64,000 bases of DNA, from assembly GCA_019914995.1 (NCBI GenBank), contig CM034134.1, forward strand, positions 2,126,145-2,190,144, in the 5' to 3' direction. Both the position numbers and the translations under genes were made by a program. Under the pieces are notes generated by a model, which was given only the letters and a program-made list of their open reading frames with translations, searched no databases and had not been told where the DNA came from. Shown here one piece after another: positions 24,859 through 37,462 of the stretch (position 1 is its first letter; each line of letters starts with the position of its first letter). The DNA is from Acanthochlamys bracteata (lineage: Eukaryota > Streptophyta > Magnoliopsida > Pandanales > Velloziaceae).

Positions 24859-26832
24859 TGTTAGTTCTCCTGTAAGATTAACTCAAGAGGGGAGGGGTGA
24901 ATTGAGTTAATCAATAAAAATTTTCGTGAAGTTTAGTTATCTTACGGACAGCAGGCTTACTGCCGGCTGCGTCAATTCTGTAACATGCAGACAGAAAGTT
25001 TTAGAATATTTACTGACTTAGGTAAAGAGGATAGAACTTAGAGTATTTAACGTGGTTCGGCAAAACCCCTTTGCCTACATCCACGGACGCTCTATTACCA
25101 GAGCCAAAGCTTCACTAAACCTTTAATAAGCTACATATACACCAAGAGTAAAGTGCTTCACCAAGCACACTTACTCTTACCGGGTTTCTTCACCAAGACA
25201 ACCCCTAACAGCTTACTGGACACACCCGTCTCTCTGGCTGATATGCTAGCTCTATTACAAGGTTTAAGAACTTTCACCAAGCTCCACCTGAGCTTCCTTA
25301 CCTGGTTCCCGCAGCACCTCTGTCACAAGGTTTACAAAAAGAAAACTAAAAGATCAAGGTTAGGCACACGATCAATCTCAAAGTAAATAAATGAACTTAA
25401 AATTTTCTGTTGAAATGATCAAACTTGTTGCTGCTGAAGATGATGCTCTGTAAGTGATTGGCAGCAAGAGGAGTTTCTTTACTTGAAAAATTGAGTCAAT
25501 GTAGTGCAAGTTTGTTTTTGAATATTTTGCTCGTTATCTCCTCTGTCTTACTCTATTCTTCATCTTCTCTTCTTATAGAATTTTCTGTTCTTACAGGTAG
25601 GTGGTTCTTCCCGTTAGAAAAATATTGTCGTTGGTGTGCAGTGGCAGATTTCCAAGGTAGAGATGAAGATTGTGTTCAGCGGTCAATCAACTGCCTCAAG
25701 ATTTCTTATGGCTAAATTGGTGCAACTCTTTCATCAGCATTAAATGCACCGAAGAAAGCAATTCAAAAACTCCCGCCTGCAGTTTTGAGTTATTTCAGCT
25801 GAATTGTATTTTTCAAATTTCTCTAGCTGAGTTGGCTTCTCTTGATTTGCTGTTCTTTACTAGATTGACTGCTTCAAGTGAGGTGAACTCCAATAGCGTG
25901 ACTCTACAGTCTCTGCTTTGTTGCTTCATACCGTCTTCAGTGGGTTTTCATTGCCATCTATCAATCTTTATACTTGAACTTGTTCTTCAATAATGTGGTG
26001 GCTCAATATAGCTCAGTTCTGTGATAGTAACAAGATAGTAGATTTGTCGAATGATATTACCTTGTAATTAAATTCGTGATTTCTTCTGAAGGAAAATCGA
26101 AATCTGCATGTTGAAGCATTTCTGCATTATCAGTAAGACATGATTCTGATGATACTTTGCACTATGTTCTTTGTCTTCTCTTATTGTGATTTTTCATGAT
26201 TCTTGATATGAACTTGTAGCTAATATGTTCCTCAGTAAGTCTTCAAGATTTTGCTTCAAATGGATGACGAATTCTTGATTGAATTACATCTGAAAAGTTG
26301 TTCCATTAATGTCTGATTCTGCTCTCTGTTTACTGAATTTTCATCTATCATTCCACGATTTTTCCAAGTTTATATTGATCATCATTTGATGTGTTACTCA
26401 GTCAATCTTATAGTGTGCATGTTGGCCTGTCTCTGATGAAAAGTTGAAGTTCAAATGGAATCGGCATAATGCTTGAAATTACTTCTGAAGAGTGAATGAT
26501 TATCACGATTTTCGGATTCTTCTCTGTTGGCGATACTTTGTTTTTCTGCTGTTCTCTATTCGAGATGCTCTATTTGCGATTTTCTGTTTTATCCATATAG
26601 CAGCAATTAGACAACTGGCTGTTTGGTGGCTGAGGGGTCCTCTGTTCTATACGGTATAAAAGAAATCTTATACAATCAGTAGCTAAGAAGCTGGTTTGTT
26701 GTCTGCTGAATGTGGGATAGACCTGTTTCATAAATTTCTGCAGAACTTGATTCCAATCATTAGTTCACCCTAATTCATAAACTATAATTCTTAATTATTA
26801 TTATCATTAAAATCAATATTGGAGTTCCAACA
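24859..26832 (-). repeat. Nested solo LTR of a related copia family
   Basis: 1,974 bp, starting TGTTAGTTCTCC and ending GGAGTTCCAACA on the + strand, flanked by a perfect 5-bp duplication ACAAG (24,854-24,858 and 26,833-26,837). It is clearly related to the host element's LTRs (shared 'aacgtggttcggcaa', 'ctttgcctacatccacgg') but strongly diverged, so it comes from a different family or subfamily. It sits in the untranslated 3' part of the Sirevirus-like element in the same orientation. No internal coding sequence accompanies it. Confidence 0.9.
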
Positions 26833-27399
26833 ACAAGCATAATAGTCAAGGTAAACTAAACATCATGAATAATGTTAACATCCAAATAAAGGTAGAATAA
26901 GTGAAAGCAACATAAATCCTAACACTGAAAGTCTTGACAAACCATAACGTTCATAAAAGGAGACATGCAGAATTAGTTAAATAGGAGGACTAGTTAAGCA
27001 TTTTTGCGACGGGTAAAAGGTCCTGCACCCAGGAGGCCTTGGTCGTTGGTGTTCGGGTTTAGCAGGAGCTAATTGTGGAAGTATAATGACATCGCCGCTT
27101 GGAGCAAAGGTGGATTTATGAGCTTTTCGTTTGATTCTCCTAGGTTGAAGAGGCAGGATGGAGCTAGGGGATGGTTGGGAGGATGCAGTTTGGGTAGGAA
27201 GAGGAGGTGGAATAATGGAGATTGGTTGAAAAAGTGTTGCTGGGATGTCCTCTTGAACTACCTCTTGAGCTGTTTTCTGGACATCTTATAGGATTAGTTC
27301 CAGAGTTGCCTCTGGAGTCTGTTCCTTAGCTACATCTGAAGTAGTTGTTGGATCAGCTTCTGGAATTTCAGCTTGAGGTAGCTCTTGGCTATGGTTGTC

Positions 27400-28575
27400 A
27401 GCTGCTATTGTCTCTATGAATAGGGATTCAGCTGGTTCGTGGGCATGGAGTCAATTTGCTCTTCATTGACTGCTCCTGATATATTGTCAGTCTCGGTGGG
27501 GTGAACTGCAACGTTTGGAGAAGAAGAGATGTTGGGATCAACGCTATTCATTCCTGTCTCGGTCTTGGCTGGAGTTGGATGATCTGAAGCTTCTTCTGCA
27601 TTAGTTGCATTCTCCGCTGCAGTTTGCTTAGAGATATGATCCGGTTGGCAGATTGCATCTCTCAGCTCTCCAAAGGTTGTGCTCAACTGTCGAATCTCCT
27701 TGGATTGCTCAAGGAGTGCAGAGTGAATGTTGAGAAGGCATTCCTTCAGAGGAGCCAAAACTTCTGTGAGTGTGGGAAATAAGGAACTTTGAATGTGTGG
27801 AGTAGGTTTAGGCTCGGCTTCAATGATCCCTCTAAGAAACCTGGCGTCTTGTCGAAAGCTTTTGATCACTTCTGAGGATCCCATTGGGATCTCAAGTTGG
27901 CAGATTCTGCAAATGATGTGTGGGTAGGCAAAATGTTTGGTACCGGACTTTGACACTTTAATCATGTTTTGCAACAAGACTTCGCAGAGGTTGATGTGTA
28001 GCTTCTTGATTAATCTCCAGACTAGATAGGCGTCGTAGATTGAGATGACATTGCGACTGCCGGATATAGGTATTAACAATGTGGCAAAGAGCCTTTGGGA
28101 GCAGTGGAAGATGCGCGGCAGAGTCGAATTGCTATTGTGTGATTTCTTCACTGTCCAGGATCAGTCGCAGATAATTTAGCTTGGAATTGTTTACAGTTGG
28201 CATCTCGCCCCTGTCAGGGATGTCTAACATCATAGACATTGTCCTTGGCTCAAGAATAATCTCAATGCCGTTTACCATCGTTCGAATTGATGCATCTCCG
28301 GTCTCCTATAAATTTGAATAGAACATCCGAACGCAGTCCTCGTAATATTTCCCGGGTAGATTGTTGAAGGTTATCCATCCTTGAGCCTCGAATAACTCTT
28401 TTATCTCAAAGCCAAAGTAATTAAAATCATCAAAACTTATAATTGTTAGCGGGAGAATGGGAGTTGATAGTCGGCGTTTATATTGCTTGAGCTCCTTCTT
28501 CCCAAAGAACTTCTCAAGCTCATTGTCAGCTGACTTAAAATTCTTGGACTGAGGTTTTGAGCCTTTCTTCGTCAT
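27400..28575 (-). pseudogene. Extra ORF in envelope position of the Sirevirus-like element
   Basis: Same strand as pol and between RNase H and the 3' LTR, the place where SIRE1/Maximus elements carry an envelope-like ORF. The N-terminal side has a patch of the kind found in the plant 'putative plant transposon protein' family (ELFEAQGWITF, LPGKYYEDCVRMFYSNL). The distal half is Ser/Thr/Pro/Glu-rich with no evident signal peptide or membrane segment. This does not look like a classical viral envelope protein. It is a fossil in at least two pieces. Its role in intact relatives is unknown. Confidence 0.65.
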
Positions 28576-31500
28576 TGTTGAGCAAGGAAGTAGCTAAGAC
28601 TGGCTAGGGATCGGAGGAATGATAAAGGAGATGAAATTTTCAGATCTAGGCTTTTGAGAAAGGTTTAGGTTGGAAGTTTCGGGTAGGAGAAATAAAGGAG
28701 ATAAAGATTTGTATGTTGACAGGAGTTGGCTTGAGATATTTTAGTCACTCGCTGAGTCATCTGCTAATGTTTTAGTTTTATGATGAGTCAGCTGCTTGTC
28801 ATGTGTAGAAAAGGAAATTCAAACAAGTGCAACCAGCTGTTGGATGGATGACTGTGCTAGATGTGAGACATGGTGAGTTACACTAGGCACAATCCTAGTT
28901 CATGACTAATTTTAAAAAATGATTCAGTTGCTAGAGATTTGATGAAAATGTCAGCCAGTTGATTGTCAGTGTCAACAAAGTTTAAAATTATGTCATTACA
29001 TTCAACATGTTCCCTAATAAAATGATGTCATAAATCAATGTGATTTGTGCGTGAATGTTGAATAGGATATTTTGTTAACTTGATATCACTGGTGTTATCA
29101 GAGAATATTTGTATATTTCTGAAGTTAAACCCAAAGTCAAAAAGTTGTTGTTTGATCTAGAGTACCTGAGCACAGCAGCTTCCAGCAGCTACATACTCTG
29201 CTTCGGCAGTGGATATAGTGACTAAAGATTGCTTCCTGGAACACCAGGATATCAAACAGTTTCGTAGGAATTGACAAGAGCCACTTGTGCTCTTTTTGTC
29301 AAGCTTATATCCACCAAAGTCAGCGTCAGCATAGGCATATAAGTTGAATTCACAATTTCTGTGATAAAATAATCTAAGTTATTTAGTCCCCACTAAATAT
29401 CTAATAATTCATTTTACAGCTATCATATGCGATTCTTTAGGGTTAATTTGAACTCTTGCACATAAGCATACATTGAATTGAATGTCTGGTCTACTAGCAG
29501 TTAAATATAGAAGTGATCCAATCATACTTTTATACAATTTTTGATCAACTGATTTACCTATTTCATCTCTGTCCAGCTTGTATGAAGTGGACATAGGAGT
29601 GCTGATTTCCTTACTTCCTTATAGGCTGAACTTCTTGATCAAATCTTTGGTGTACTTACTCTGACTGATGAAGATGCCAATTTTCATTTGCTTAATTTGT
29701 AGACTAAAAAAGTAGTTTAGCTCTCCCATTAAACTCATTTCAAATTCTTCCTGCATTAATTCAGAAAATTTTCTACAAAGTTTTTCATTAGTAGCTCCAA
29801 AAAATACGTCATCAACATAGATTTGAACAATGAGCATGTTATTTTTTTCATTCAAGGTAAACAATGTTAGATCAATCCTACCTTGACAGAACCCTTTTTC
29901 AATCAGGAATGCACTCAAGCGATCATACCAGGCTCTGGGAGCTTGTTTTAAACCGTAGAGTGCTTCGTTCAATTTGTAAACATGATATGGAAAATTAGGA
30001 TTTTCAAAGCCAGGAGGTTGTTCAACATATACTTTTTCTTTTAAAAATCCACTTAGAAATGCGCTTTTGACATCCATTTGGAAGAGTTTAAAATCTTTAT
30101 GACAAGCAAATGCAAATAGAATTCTGATTGCCTCAAGGCGTGCAGTTGGAGCATATGTTTCATCAAATCAATTCCTTCTTCCTGATTATATCTCTTAGCC
30201 ACCAACCTAGCTTTATTTCTAATGATGTTTCCTTTTTCATCCATTTTGTTTCTAAAAACCCATTTAGTTCCTATAATAGATTTATTTTGAGTTTTCTTAA
30301 CTAAATCCCACACGTGACTTCTCTCAAATTGATTTAACTCTTCTTGCATAGCTATTATCCAAGAATTATCTTTTAAGGCATCGTATATGCATTTAGGTTC
30401 AAAATTTGACACAAAGACAGAATATTCAATAAAATTATTTTTCGGTTGAGATCTAGTTCGTATACCTTCATTTCCCTCACCTATGATGTTTTCTTGTGGA
30501 TGACTAGATCTGTACATGAAAGGTCTGAGAACTGGTTCATTAGTTTCCATATGATTTGGTAGGATTTCTGAGACTTGTTCGTTTTCAGTTATCAATTCAG
30601 TTGGTTGTTCGTCGACTGTCTGCTTTTCTGGAGTTTGTGTTTCGATTGTTGAGAATAATTCTTCTTCTTTCGAACCTGCATCTAAATCTGCATCGTTTCT
30701 TTTCTCATTGTTAGTTTCACTGAATATAATATGTATAAACTCTTCAACAGTCATAGTTCTTTTATTAAATACTTTATATGCCTTTGAAGTAAAAGAATAA
30801 CTAAGAAAAATATATTTATCATTCTTCGCGTCGAACTTTCCAATATTGCCGTTGCCATTGTTTAAGATAAAGTATATACAACCAAAGGTTCATAAATAAG
30901 CAATATTGGGTGGCCTTCCCTTAAGAAGTTCGTATGAAGTTTTCTTAAGTAGAGGCCTAATGACTGCTCTATTAATTATATGACATGCTGTGTTTACTAC
31001 CTCAACCCAAAAATATTTAGGCAAGTTTTGTTCTAATAATATAGTTCTAGCCATTTCCACAAGCACTCTATTTTTTCTTTCAACGACACCATTTTGTTGG
31101 GGAGTTCTAGGAGAAAGAGTTATGAATTATACCATTTGTATTACAAAATTCATCAAAATAAAAATTCTGGAATTCTTTACCATGGTCACTCCTAATGGAG
31201 CAGATGTTAAGGTCAAGTTCATTTTGTACTCTTTTAATGAAGCAAGCAAATGATTTAAATGCATCATTTTTATAAGTTAGAAATAAAGCCCAGTAGAAAC
31301 TTGAATAGTCATCTACAATCACCAGACAATAATACTTACACCCAAGCTTGCAGTTCTAGAGGGTCCAAATAAGTCAATATGCAATAGTTGTAGTGGTCTA
31401 TTAGTTGTGACTATTTGTTTGGATTTGAATGAAGATTTTGTTTGTGTTCCTTTTATGCTTGCATCACACAAATTATCTAGGCTGTACTTAGCTTCAGGCA

Positions 31501-34058
31501 GTCATTTGGCTAATCGTAGCTTGGATAATTTTGATAATATTTTGATACTGCAGTGTCCCAAACATCTGTGCCAGAGCCACCTACTTTCTTACTGACTAGC
31601 AACTAAACACATTTTATAGTTAGAAAAATCATCAATGTAGAGAACATACACATTACCTTCCCTTTTTTCATTCAATATTTTTTCTCCAAATGATAAGTCT
31701 ACAATGGAGCAGCAGTGATCATCAAAGTTTATTTTGTAACCATTGTCACAAAGTTGACTTATACTTATCAAATTATGTTTTAGTCCTTTGACATGCAAAA
31801 CATTCTCAATGAAAAGTGAAGAAGGGTTACCTATTTTTCCTATACCTATTACTTTGCACTTACTGTTGTCTCCTAAAATGACATTTCCACCGAATAGTTT
31901 TTGCAGACTAGTGAAACATTTTTTATTTCCAGTCATATGCCTTAAGCCCCGTTGTTCAAATACCACATGTTATATTTCAGTCGGGTTGGCTCTTCTCCTG
32001 CAATAAAAATATTTAGTGTTTAGGTACCCAAAGAGTTAGTGTAGTTAGTAGTTCCTTTTGGAACCCATACCATTTTTACCTTGTTGGTGTTCTTTTATAC
32101 CAACATAAATTAATACTATGACCTTTTATACCACAATGAAAGCATTTAATAAATGGAGTTGAATAATATGATTCATCAGCTGTGTACTCTCCGTACATCA
32201 TTTTTTTCTATCCTGCACCCTTGTTGACTACATATCTTTATAGCTGGTAGATGGTTGATCTTCATATTTGTGGGTTGCTTACCAGGTACTTTGGTTGACA
32301 TGGGTACAAATCCTACTCCTTTCTTGTACGTGCTGCGTTGAGCTCTTAGTATTGCATCAAGCATGTCTTCACCTTTAACAAATCTTGCTAGTGAAACTTC
32401 TAGATCATGATTCTTAGCTTGTAGGTTCCTGTTTTTTTGATGCAGTCTTTGATTTTCTTCCTTCAGCTCATTCTCTTTCAAGCACATAATGGTATAGTCA
32501 TTTATGAATGGCTTGAGATCTGGAATGGTAGGATATGACAGTCTATCCACTTCTCGGCTCAGAGCTTCATTCAGCTCTTTGAGTTCAGTAATCTTTTTTT
32601 ATCATATTGACAGTTGATGTACAGCTTGTGAGTTTACCAGTCTCACACTCTTTTAACTTTGTATGCAACTTTTCATTTTTTTGCAATAGATGTTTGTTTT
32701 CAATATGTAATGCACATAGCTTAGTATTTATATGGTCATAATCAGCATGCAATATGTTTTTTATCGCATCAGTTTTATCCTCTAGGGCAGTTCTTAGTGT
32801 GAGTACTTCTTTCTTTAAACATTCATTTTCATCTTTGAATTTATGCATAAATAACTTCATAGTTTTGCAATCTGTTTTGGCATGTAGATATTTTGCATAT
32901 AGTTCATCAAACACATCTTGCAATTCTTAATTTGAGCCGTCAGAATTAGTAGAGCTTACCTCATTCATTTCGTCATGATCAGCAATCAAGCATATGTTGA
33001 CTTTTTCATTTTTCTCTATCTCAGTCTGATTGTCTTCTGATGAGCTCTCATCCTCATCGCTCTAGGCATCCATAGCTCGTTTTCTCAGTGAATCTTTGTT
33101 TCTAAATCTTCTCAGCAGAGGGCATTCGCTTTCTAAATGTCCTGGCTTATTACAGTTGAAGCAATTTGTGTCTTGTTTGTTATCTCCTTTATTGTTTCTT
33201 CTAGATCCTCTTCTGTTTCTGAACTTGTTCCTTTTAAGAAAGCTTCTGAATTTTTTTGTTAGTAAGGCAATATCTTCATTAGAGGAAAAATCACTTACTT
33301 GCTGATCAACTGTTTTTAGTGCAATTCCTTCAATTCGTTCATCTGTTTTCTTCAATGATAATTCCTTGGCCATCAGTTTGCCAATCAGTTCATCTAGAGT
33401 CATTTGAGAAAAAGTTGGGTTTTCTTCAATTGCATCTACTTTGATTCCGAAGGTTGGCAGCACAACTTTCAGTATCTTCCATTTTAGCTCTCGGGTCTGA
33501 AGTCTTTTTCTAAATTCTTCAAAGGATTTGTGATGTTAGTAATTCTAGTAAATATTTGAGTGATGGACTAACCTCTGATCATTTTGAAGTTTTCATATTC
33601 ATGCATGAGCAGATTTACTTTTGTTTCTTTAACTTGCGTAGTTCCTTCGTGAATTACCTTCAATTGATCCCAAATTTCCTTTGCTATGTAACATGCATTG
33701 GTTCTATTGAATTCGTTTAGATCTAGTGTGCAGTAAAGAAGGTTCATAACCCTGTTATTTAGTGATATTAGTTTGTTATTCTCATCAGTGTACTCAATTT
33801 TAGTTTTTGGAATCGTTGTGCCATTTGGTCCGACTTTTGTTGTTATAATGGGTCCATCACGAATGATCTTCCAGAGTGTAAAATCTTGAGCTCGGATAAA
33901 TACTATCATCTTGGTTTTCCAGTATCTATAGTTGGTTCCATCAAAGAGAGGTTTGGAGGATCTCCCTTCAAAAGCTATAGGAATCATGTTAGCCATAAGG
34001 ATATTTTTAACTCAAGGTTGTTAGACCTTTGATTCAGGAGTCCTGCTCTAGTACCACT

Positions 34059-36059
34059 TGTTGATTCTCCTGCAAGATCAACTCAAGAGGGGAGGGATGA
34101 ATTGAGTTGATAAATAAAAAGAAATTCTGCAATGATATTACTCCTACACACAACAATTCGTCAGCCGGCTATGAGTAGGCTATATCCTACAAGCAGTGAG
34201 CATTACTGATGAGTTATTACGGCTATCTATGTTAAAGAAGATATGCAAGGAGATTTAACGTGGTTCCGCGACTCCTTTGCCTATATCCACGGTCGCTCTA
34301 TCATGAGAGCCAAAGCTTAACTAGACTTTTAATAAGCTACACAAATCAAGAGTAAAGTGCTACTCTAAGCACACTTACTCTTAAGGGTTTCTTCGCCAAC
34401 ACAACCCTTCCGAGCCTACTGGACAACCTAACCCCCCTGGCTGACAATCTAGCCTTATTACAAAGTCTAAAAGCTATCTCCATGCTCAAACTGAGCTCTT
34501 ACCAAGTGCACCTTGCACTCTCCATCACACAGTTACAAGTAAGTTCAGTAAAAACATCTTTTAGCATAGGATCAGTCTCAAAGTAAAATAAGCAATCATA
34601 AAGTTTTCAATAGAGAAGATCAAACTATTGCTGAAGATAATGGTGCTCCTTGAGTGATCAGTAGGGGTGGCAATATGGGTTAATGGGTTGATTCCAGGTC
34701 AACCCATATAATAATCGGATCAAAATTGTGCAACCCTAACTCGACCCATTTATTTATATGGGTCAAAATTGTCAACCCTAATCCAACCTATTTATAATCG
34801 GGTCAAACTCAGATCGACCCATTTAATAATTAAATTACTAAATAACATTATAAATATTAATTTTTTAATAATAATATATATATATATATTATTAATTTAA
34901 TATATTTAAAAAGAAAAATATTAATTTTGACAAAATTTATAAATTAAATAAACATTAGTTAAAATTAAGATAAATTAAAACTATATATATACAAATTAAA
35001 TGGAAATTTTTTGCTATTTGTTTCTAATTATTAAGTAATATATACTATATAAATAGTTATACGGGTTAAACGGATCAATTTCGGTTCAACCCGAATTCGA
35101 TTCGAACCCGTTTAAATTTCTCAGGTCATTTTCGGGTCGACCAGAACCTGAGTAAGGCTTGACCCGAACCCGACTTTTTCGGATCGGTTTCGGGTCGGAT
35201 TTTCAGATCGGGTCGAAATTTGCCACCCCTAGTGATCAGCAATAAGGATTTTCTTATAGGGCAGATTTGAATTTGAAATTTCTTCTCCGATTGCTTGCTC
35301 TCTGTTCTGCAACCTCTCTTATAGTGCTTTCTTCCTTTCAGATGACTGGTTCTTCGCGTTTATGTCTCTGAGCTGCAGCGAATCATCAGAGGTAGAGATG
35401 AGATTTTTTCAGTGGTCAATTGGTTGCTCTAAGAGTTCTTTTTGCTATTCCAGTGTAAGCCCTTCATCGGCATAAAATGCATCGACAAAGGCAATTTGAA
35501 TCTCCCGCTTGCGACAGTTGGTGAGTCCAACTGAGTTGTCTTCTTCAGGTTGTCTCTAGCTGAGTTGGCTTCTCTTGATTTGTTAAGACGTGCTGGGTTG
35601 ACTGCTCTAAACGAGGTGGACTTCAAAATGCTTGGCTTAGCTTAGTAGAATTCTGCTTAGTGTAATGGGTCTGCTGCTTTGCTTTTCTTCTTGAAGTTTG
35701 AGCTTGACTCTACCTGTGAAAAAGAGTCATGCTTGGTTAATGTAGATCTTAAGTGATGTGATTTGCTTCAGTGGTGTATATACCTTTAATATTTTGAGAA
35801 GGAAAGCTTAAGTAGGAGTTTTATTGAGCAGATCCTGATCCTCTGTTTTATCTGATACGATCTCATATATTCAGTATTTGAACAGCTGGTTGTTTAGTGA
35901 TTGTGTCGATTTTTGTTTCGACCCAGCTTGCTTGTTCTTTGCTTAACGAAGGATAGACTTTTCCTACATAACTTGATTTCTTGTCAGTCCATCCTAAATC
36001 ATAAACAATAATTCTTTATGAGTTGTTATCATCAAAATCAACTTTTGGGAGTTCCAACA
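34059..36059 (-). repeat. 5' LTR of the Sirevirus-like element, carrying a MITE
   Basis: Starts TGTTGATTCTCC and ends GGAGTTCCAACA on the + strand. It is 2,001 bp because a 570-bp MITE plus its 8-bp duplication is inserted; without these it is about 1,423 bp, matching the 3' LTR. Confidence 0.92.
34662..35231. mobile_element. hAT-like MITE inserted in the 5' LTR
   Basis: 570 bp with terminal inverted repeats TAGGGGTGGCAA / TTGCCACCCCTA and a perfect 8-bp target duplication GTGATCAG (34,654-34,661 and 35,232-35,239), the hallmark of hAT elements. The interior is AT-rich in the middle, with repeated 'gggtcaa' and 'cgggtcg' motifs towards both ends. No transposase is encoded. The unfilled site is preserved in the other LTR. 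Confidence 0.93.
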
Positions 36060-37462
36060 GTTGTGGATGATATAATTATATTGCTTTTGGTTTGTTTGTG
36101 GAGGATATAATTCTAGCGGAGAAAAAGATCTTATTCTGTTTTTCGAATAAATCTTTAATTATTTGTTTTTGGAATTATTCTGCTTGCTGATCGATGTGTT
36201 TTAAGAAATTGTTATTTGCTGCCTAAAAATCGAACAACTCTCAAGCTTTCGGATCTGAGGAGAAGGTAAGTGGAGAGAAGATAAGGCCTCTACAATGAAT
36301 ATGTAAAGACAACACATTATTAATTCCTTCTTCTCTGGTAGAGATTATATTCTTAGCTAAATGAAGATCTCATATTTTTCAGAAGATATATATATATATA
36401 TATATATAGTTAGGTTAACTTTTCCAAGAAAGTAAGCCCCTATGTTTAATCCTATGAAGACCGAATTGTTTGGCCCGACTATCAATTTGCCTATGGATGC
36501 TTGATTAGTTCTTATTTTATTTTAGGTTAGAGTCATATAAAGTATATTAAAAATCAGTAATGTGGCACGGGAAAATCCTATGAATTAGTAGTATGCATGT
36601 CAAGTCTATGTTCATGGGGAAATTAAACTAAATTAAATTTCAAAAAAATGTATGTTAGAATTTGTTCCACGCGATGGAACTTTAGATTATAAAGTTACCA
36701 ACTTTGCATCCTGCATTTCATTTGTACTTTGTGTTATATGCTTTTAGCAAGTTATATGTTTATCTTCTCTTAGTTACATGTGCTCTCTACTTGATTCAGA
36801 GATCACTACCACATATTAAGTGTAATATACTTTTATCTACTTTTAGTCTTCTAATATGTCATGATGATTTAAATGACCTGTTGCAAGTTCACAAGTTTTT
36901 TCTTATGGATGTGAAAGAATTGACTTGTTTTTTCTGAGAAGAGTGGGAATATGGATGAACTTGTAGCATCTCTCATAACAAGTTTCAAGTGTTTTAGATC
37001 TCGAGTACTATCTTAACCATCAATTGTGTCTCTTAACTTTTTACTGCCTTTTGTAGTGCAAGAAGCTTGTTTTTCAATATGGTCCCCTCATCCTTTCAAG
37101 GTCCGAGAAGTTTTCAGCTTAGCCAAATATGACCATAGTATAATTAATAAGTACTTATTCTGAGCTTCTTGTTTGTGGCAAGCATTTACATAACTGTATT
37201 GATTTTTAGTCATGTTAAAAATTAACATTTGAACTTCAAACTTTTATTTAAAGGAGAAGCTTCTCCATTACTTTGTTCCTCCTAATATAGGAATATTGAT
37301 AATCGAAAATCATTGCTTAAATAAATAGCGATAAACTAAACATGTGAACAACGCATAACAGTAAAAATAAACTATATGTATGGAATATATGTTGGATATT
37401 TTAAAGTCATTATATTAAATACCAGCAAATTGTTCATTAGAATCCAGTTAAATGTGCATTCG
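36060..37462. other. Unassigned AT-rich sequence between two copia elements
   Basis: Continuation of the pre-insertion locus to the right of the Sirevirus-like element. It holds a TA dinucleotide run at about 36,387-36,410 and a frame at 36,704-36,937 without a recognised domain. A possible splice-like 'gagaaggtaag' occurs at 36,260-36,270. I see no supportable gene. Confidence 0.5.

Larger units (their letters stand above)
23037..36059 (-). mobile_element. Sirevirus-like Ty1/copia retrotransposon fossil with envelope-position ORF
   Basis: A 13-kb minus-strand element bounded by LTRs (24,485-23,037 and 36,059-34,059) with a perfect 5-bp target duplication GTTGT at 23,032-23,036 and 36,060-36,064. 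Parts from right to left: primer-binding site beside the 5' LTR (GTGGTACTAGAGCAGG type), gag at about 34,000-32,180 with UBN2-type domain, a CCHC knuckle (CFNCNKPGHLESECP near 33,150) and a long coiled coil; protease/GAG-pre-integrase and integrase at about 31,970-30,780; reverse transcriptase at about 30,400-29,600 with YVDD; RNase H at about 29,590-28,900; then an extra ORF at about 28,575-27,400; and a purine-rich tract AAAAATAGGGAGAT beside the 3' LTR. The coding regions are broken in a modest number of places, far fewer than in the other copia copies here. LTRs are about 88-90% alike by eye, mostly transitions, suggesting a few million years. Confidence 0.92.

Noticed and set aside
36704-36937. 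77-codon plus-strand frame
   Set aside because: Hydrophobic and AT-rich, with no family resemblance; likely chance.
37046-37057. CTTTTGTAGTG, similar to a reversed CACTA end
   Set aside because: No subterminal repeats to its left; likely chance.
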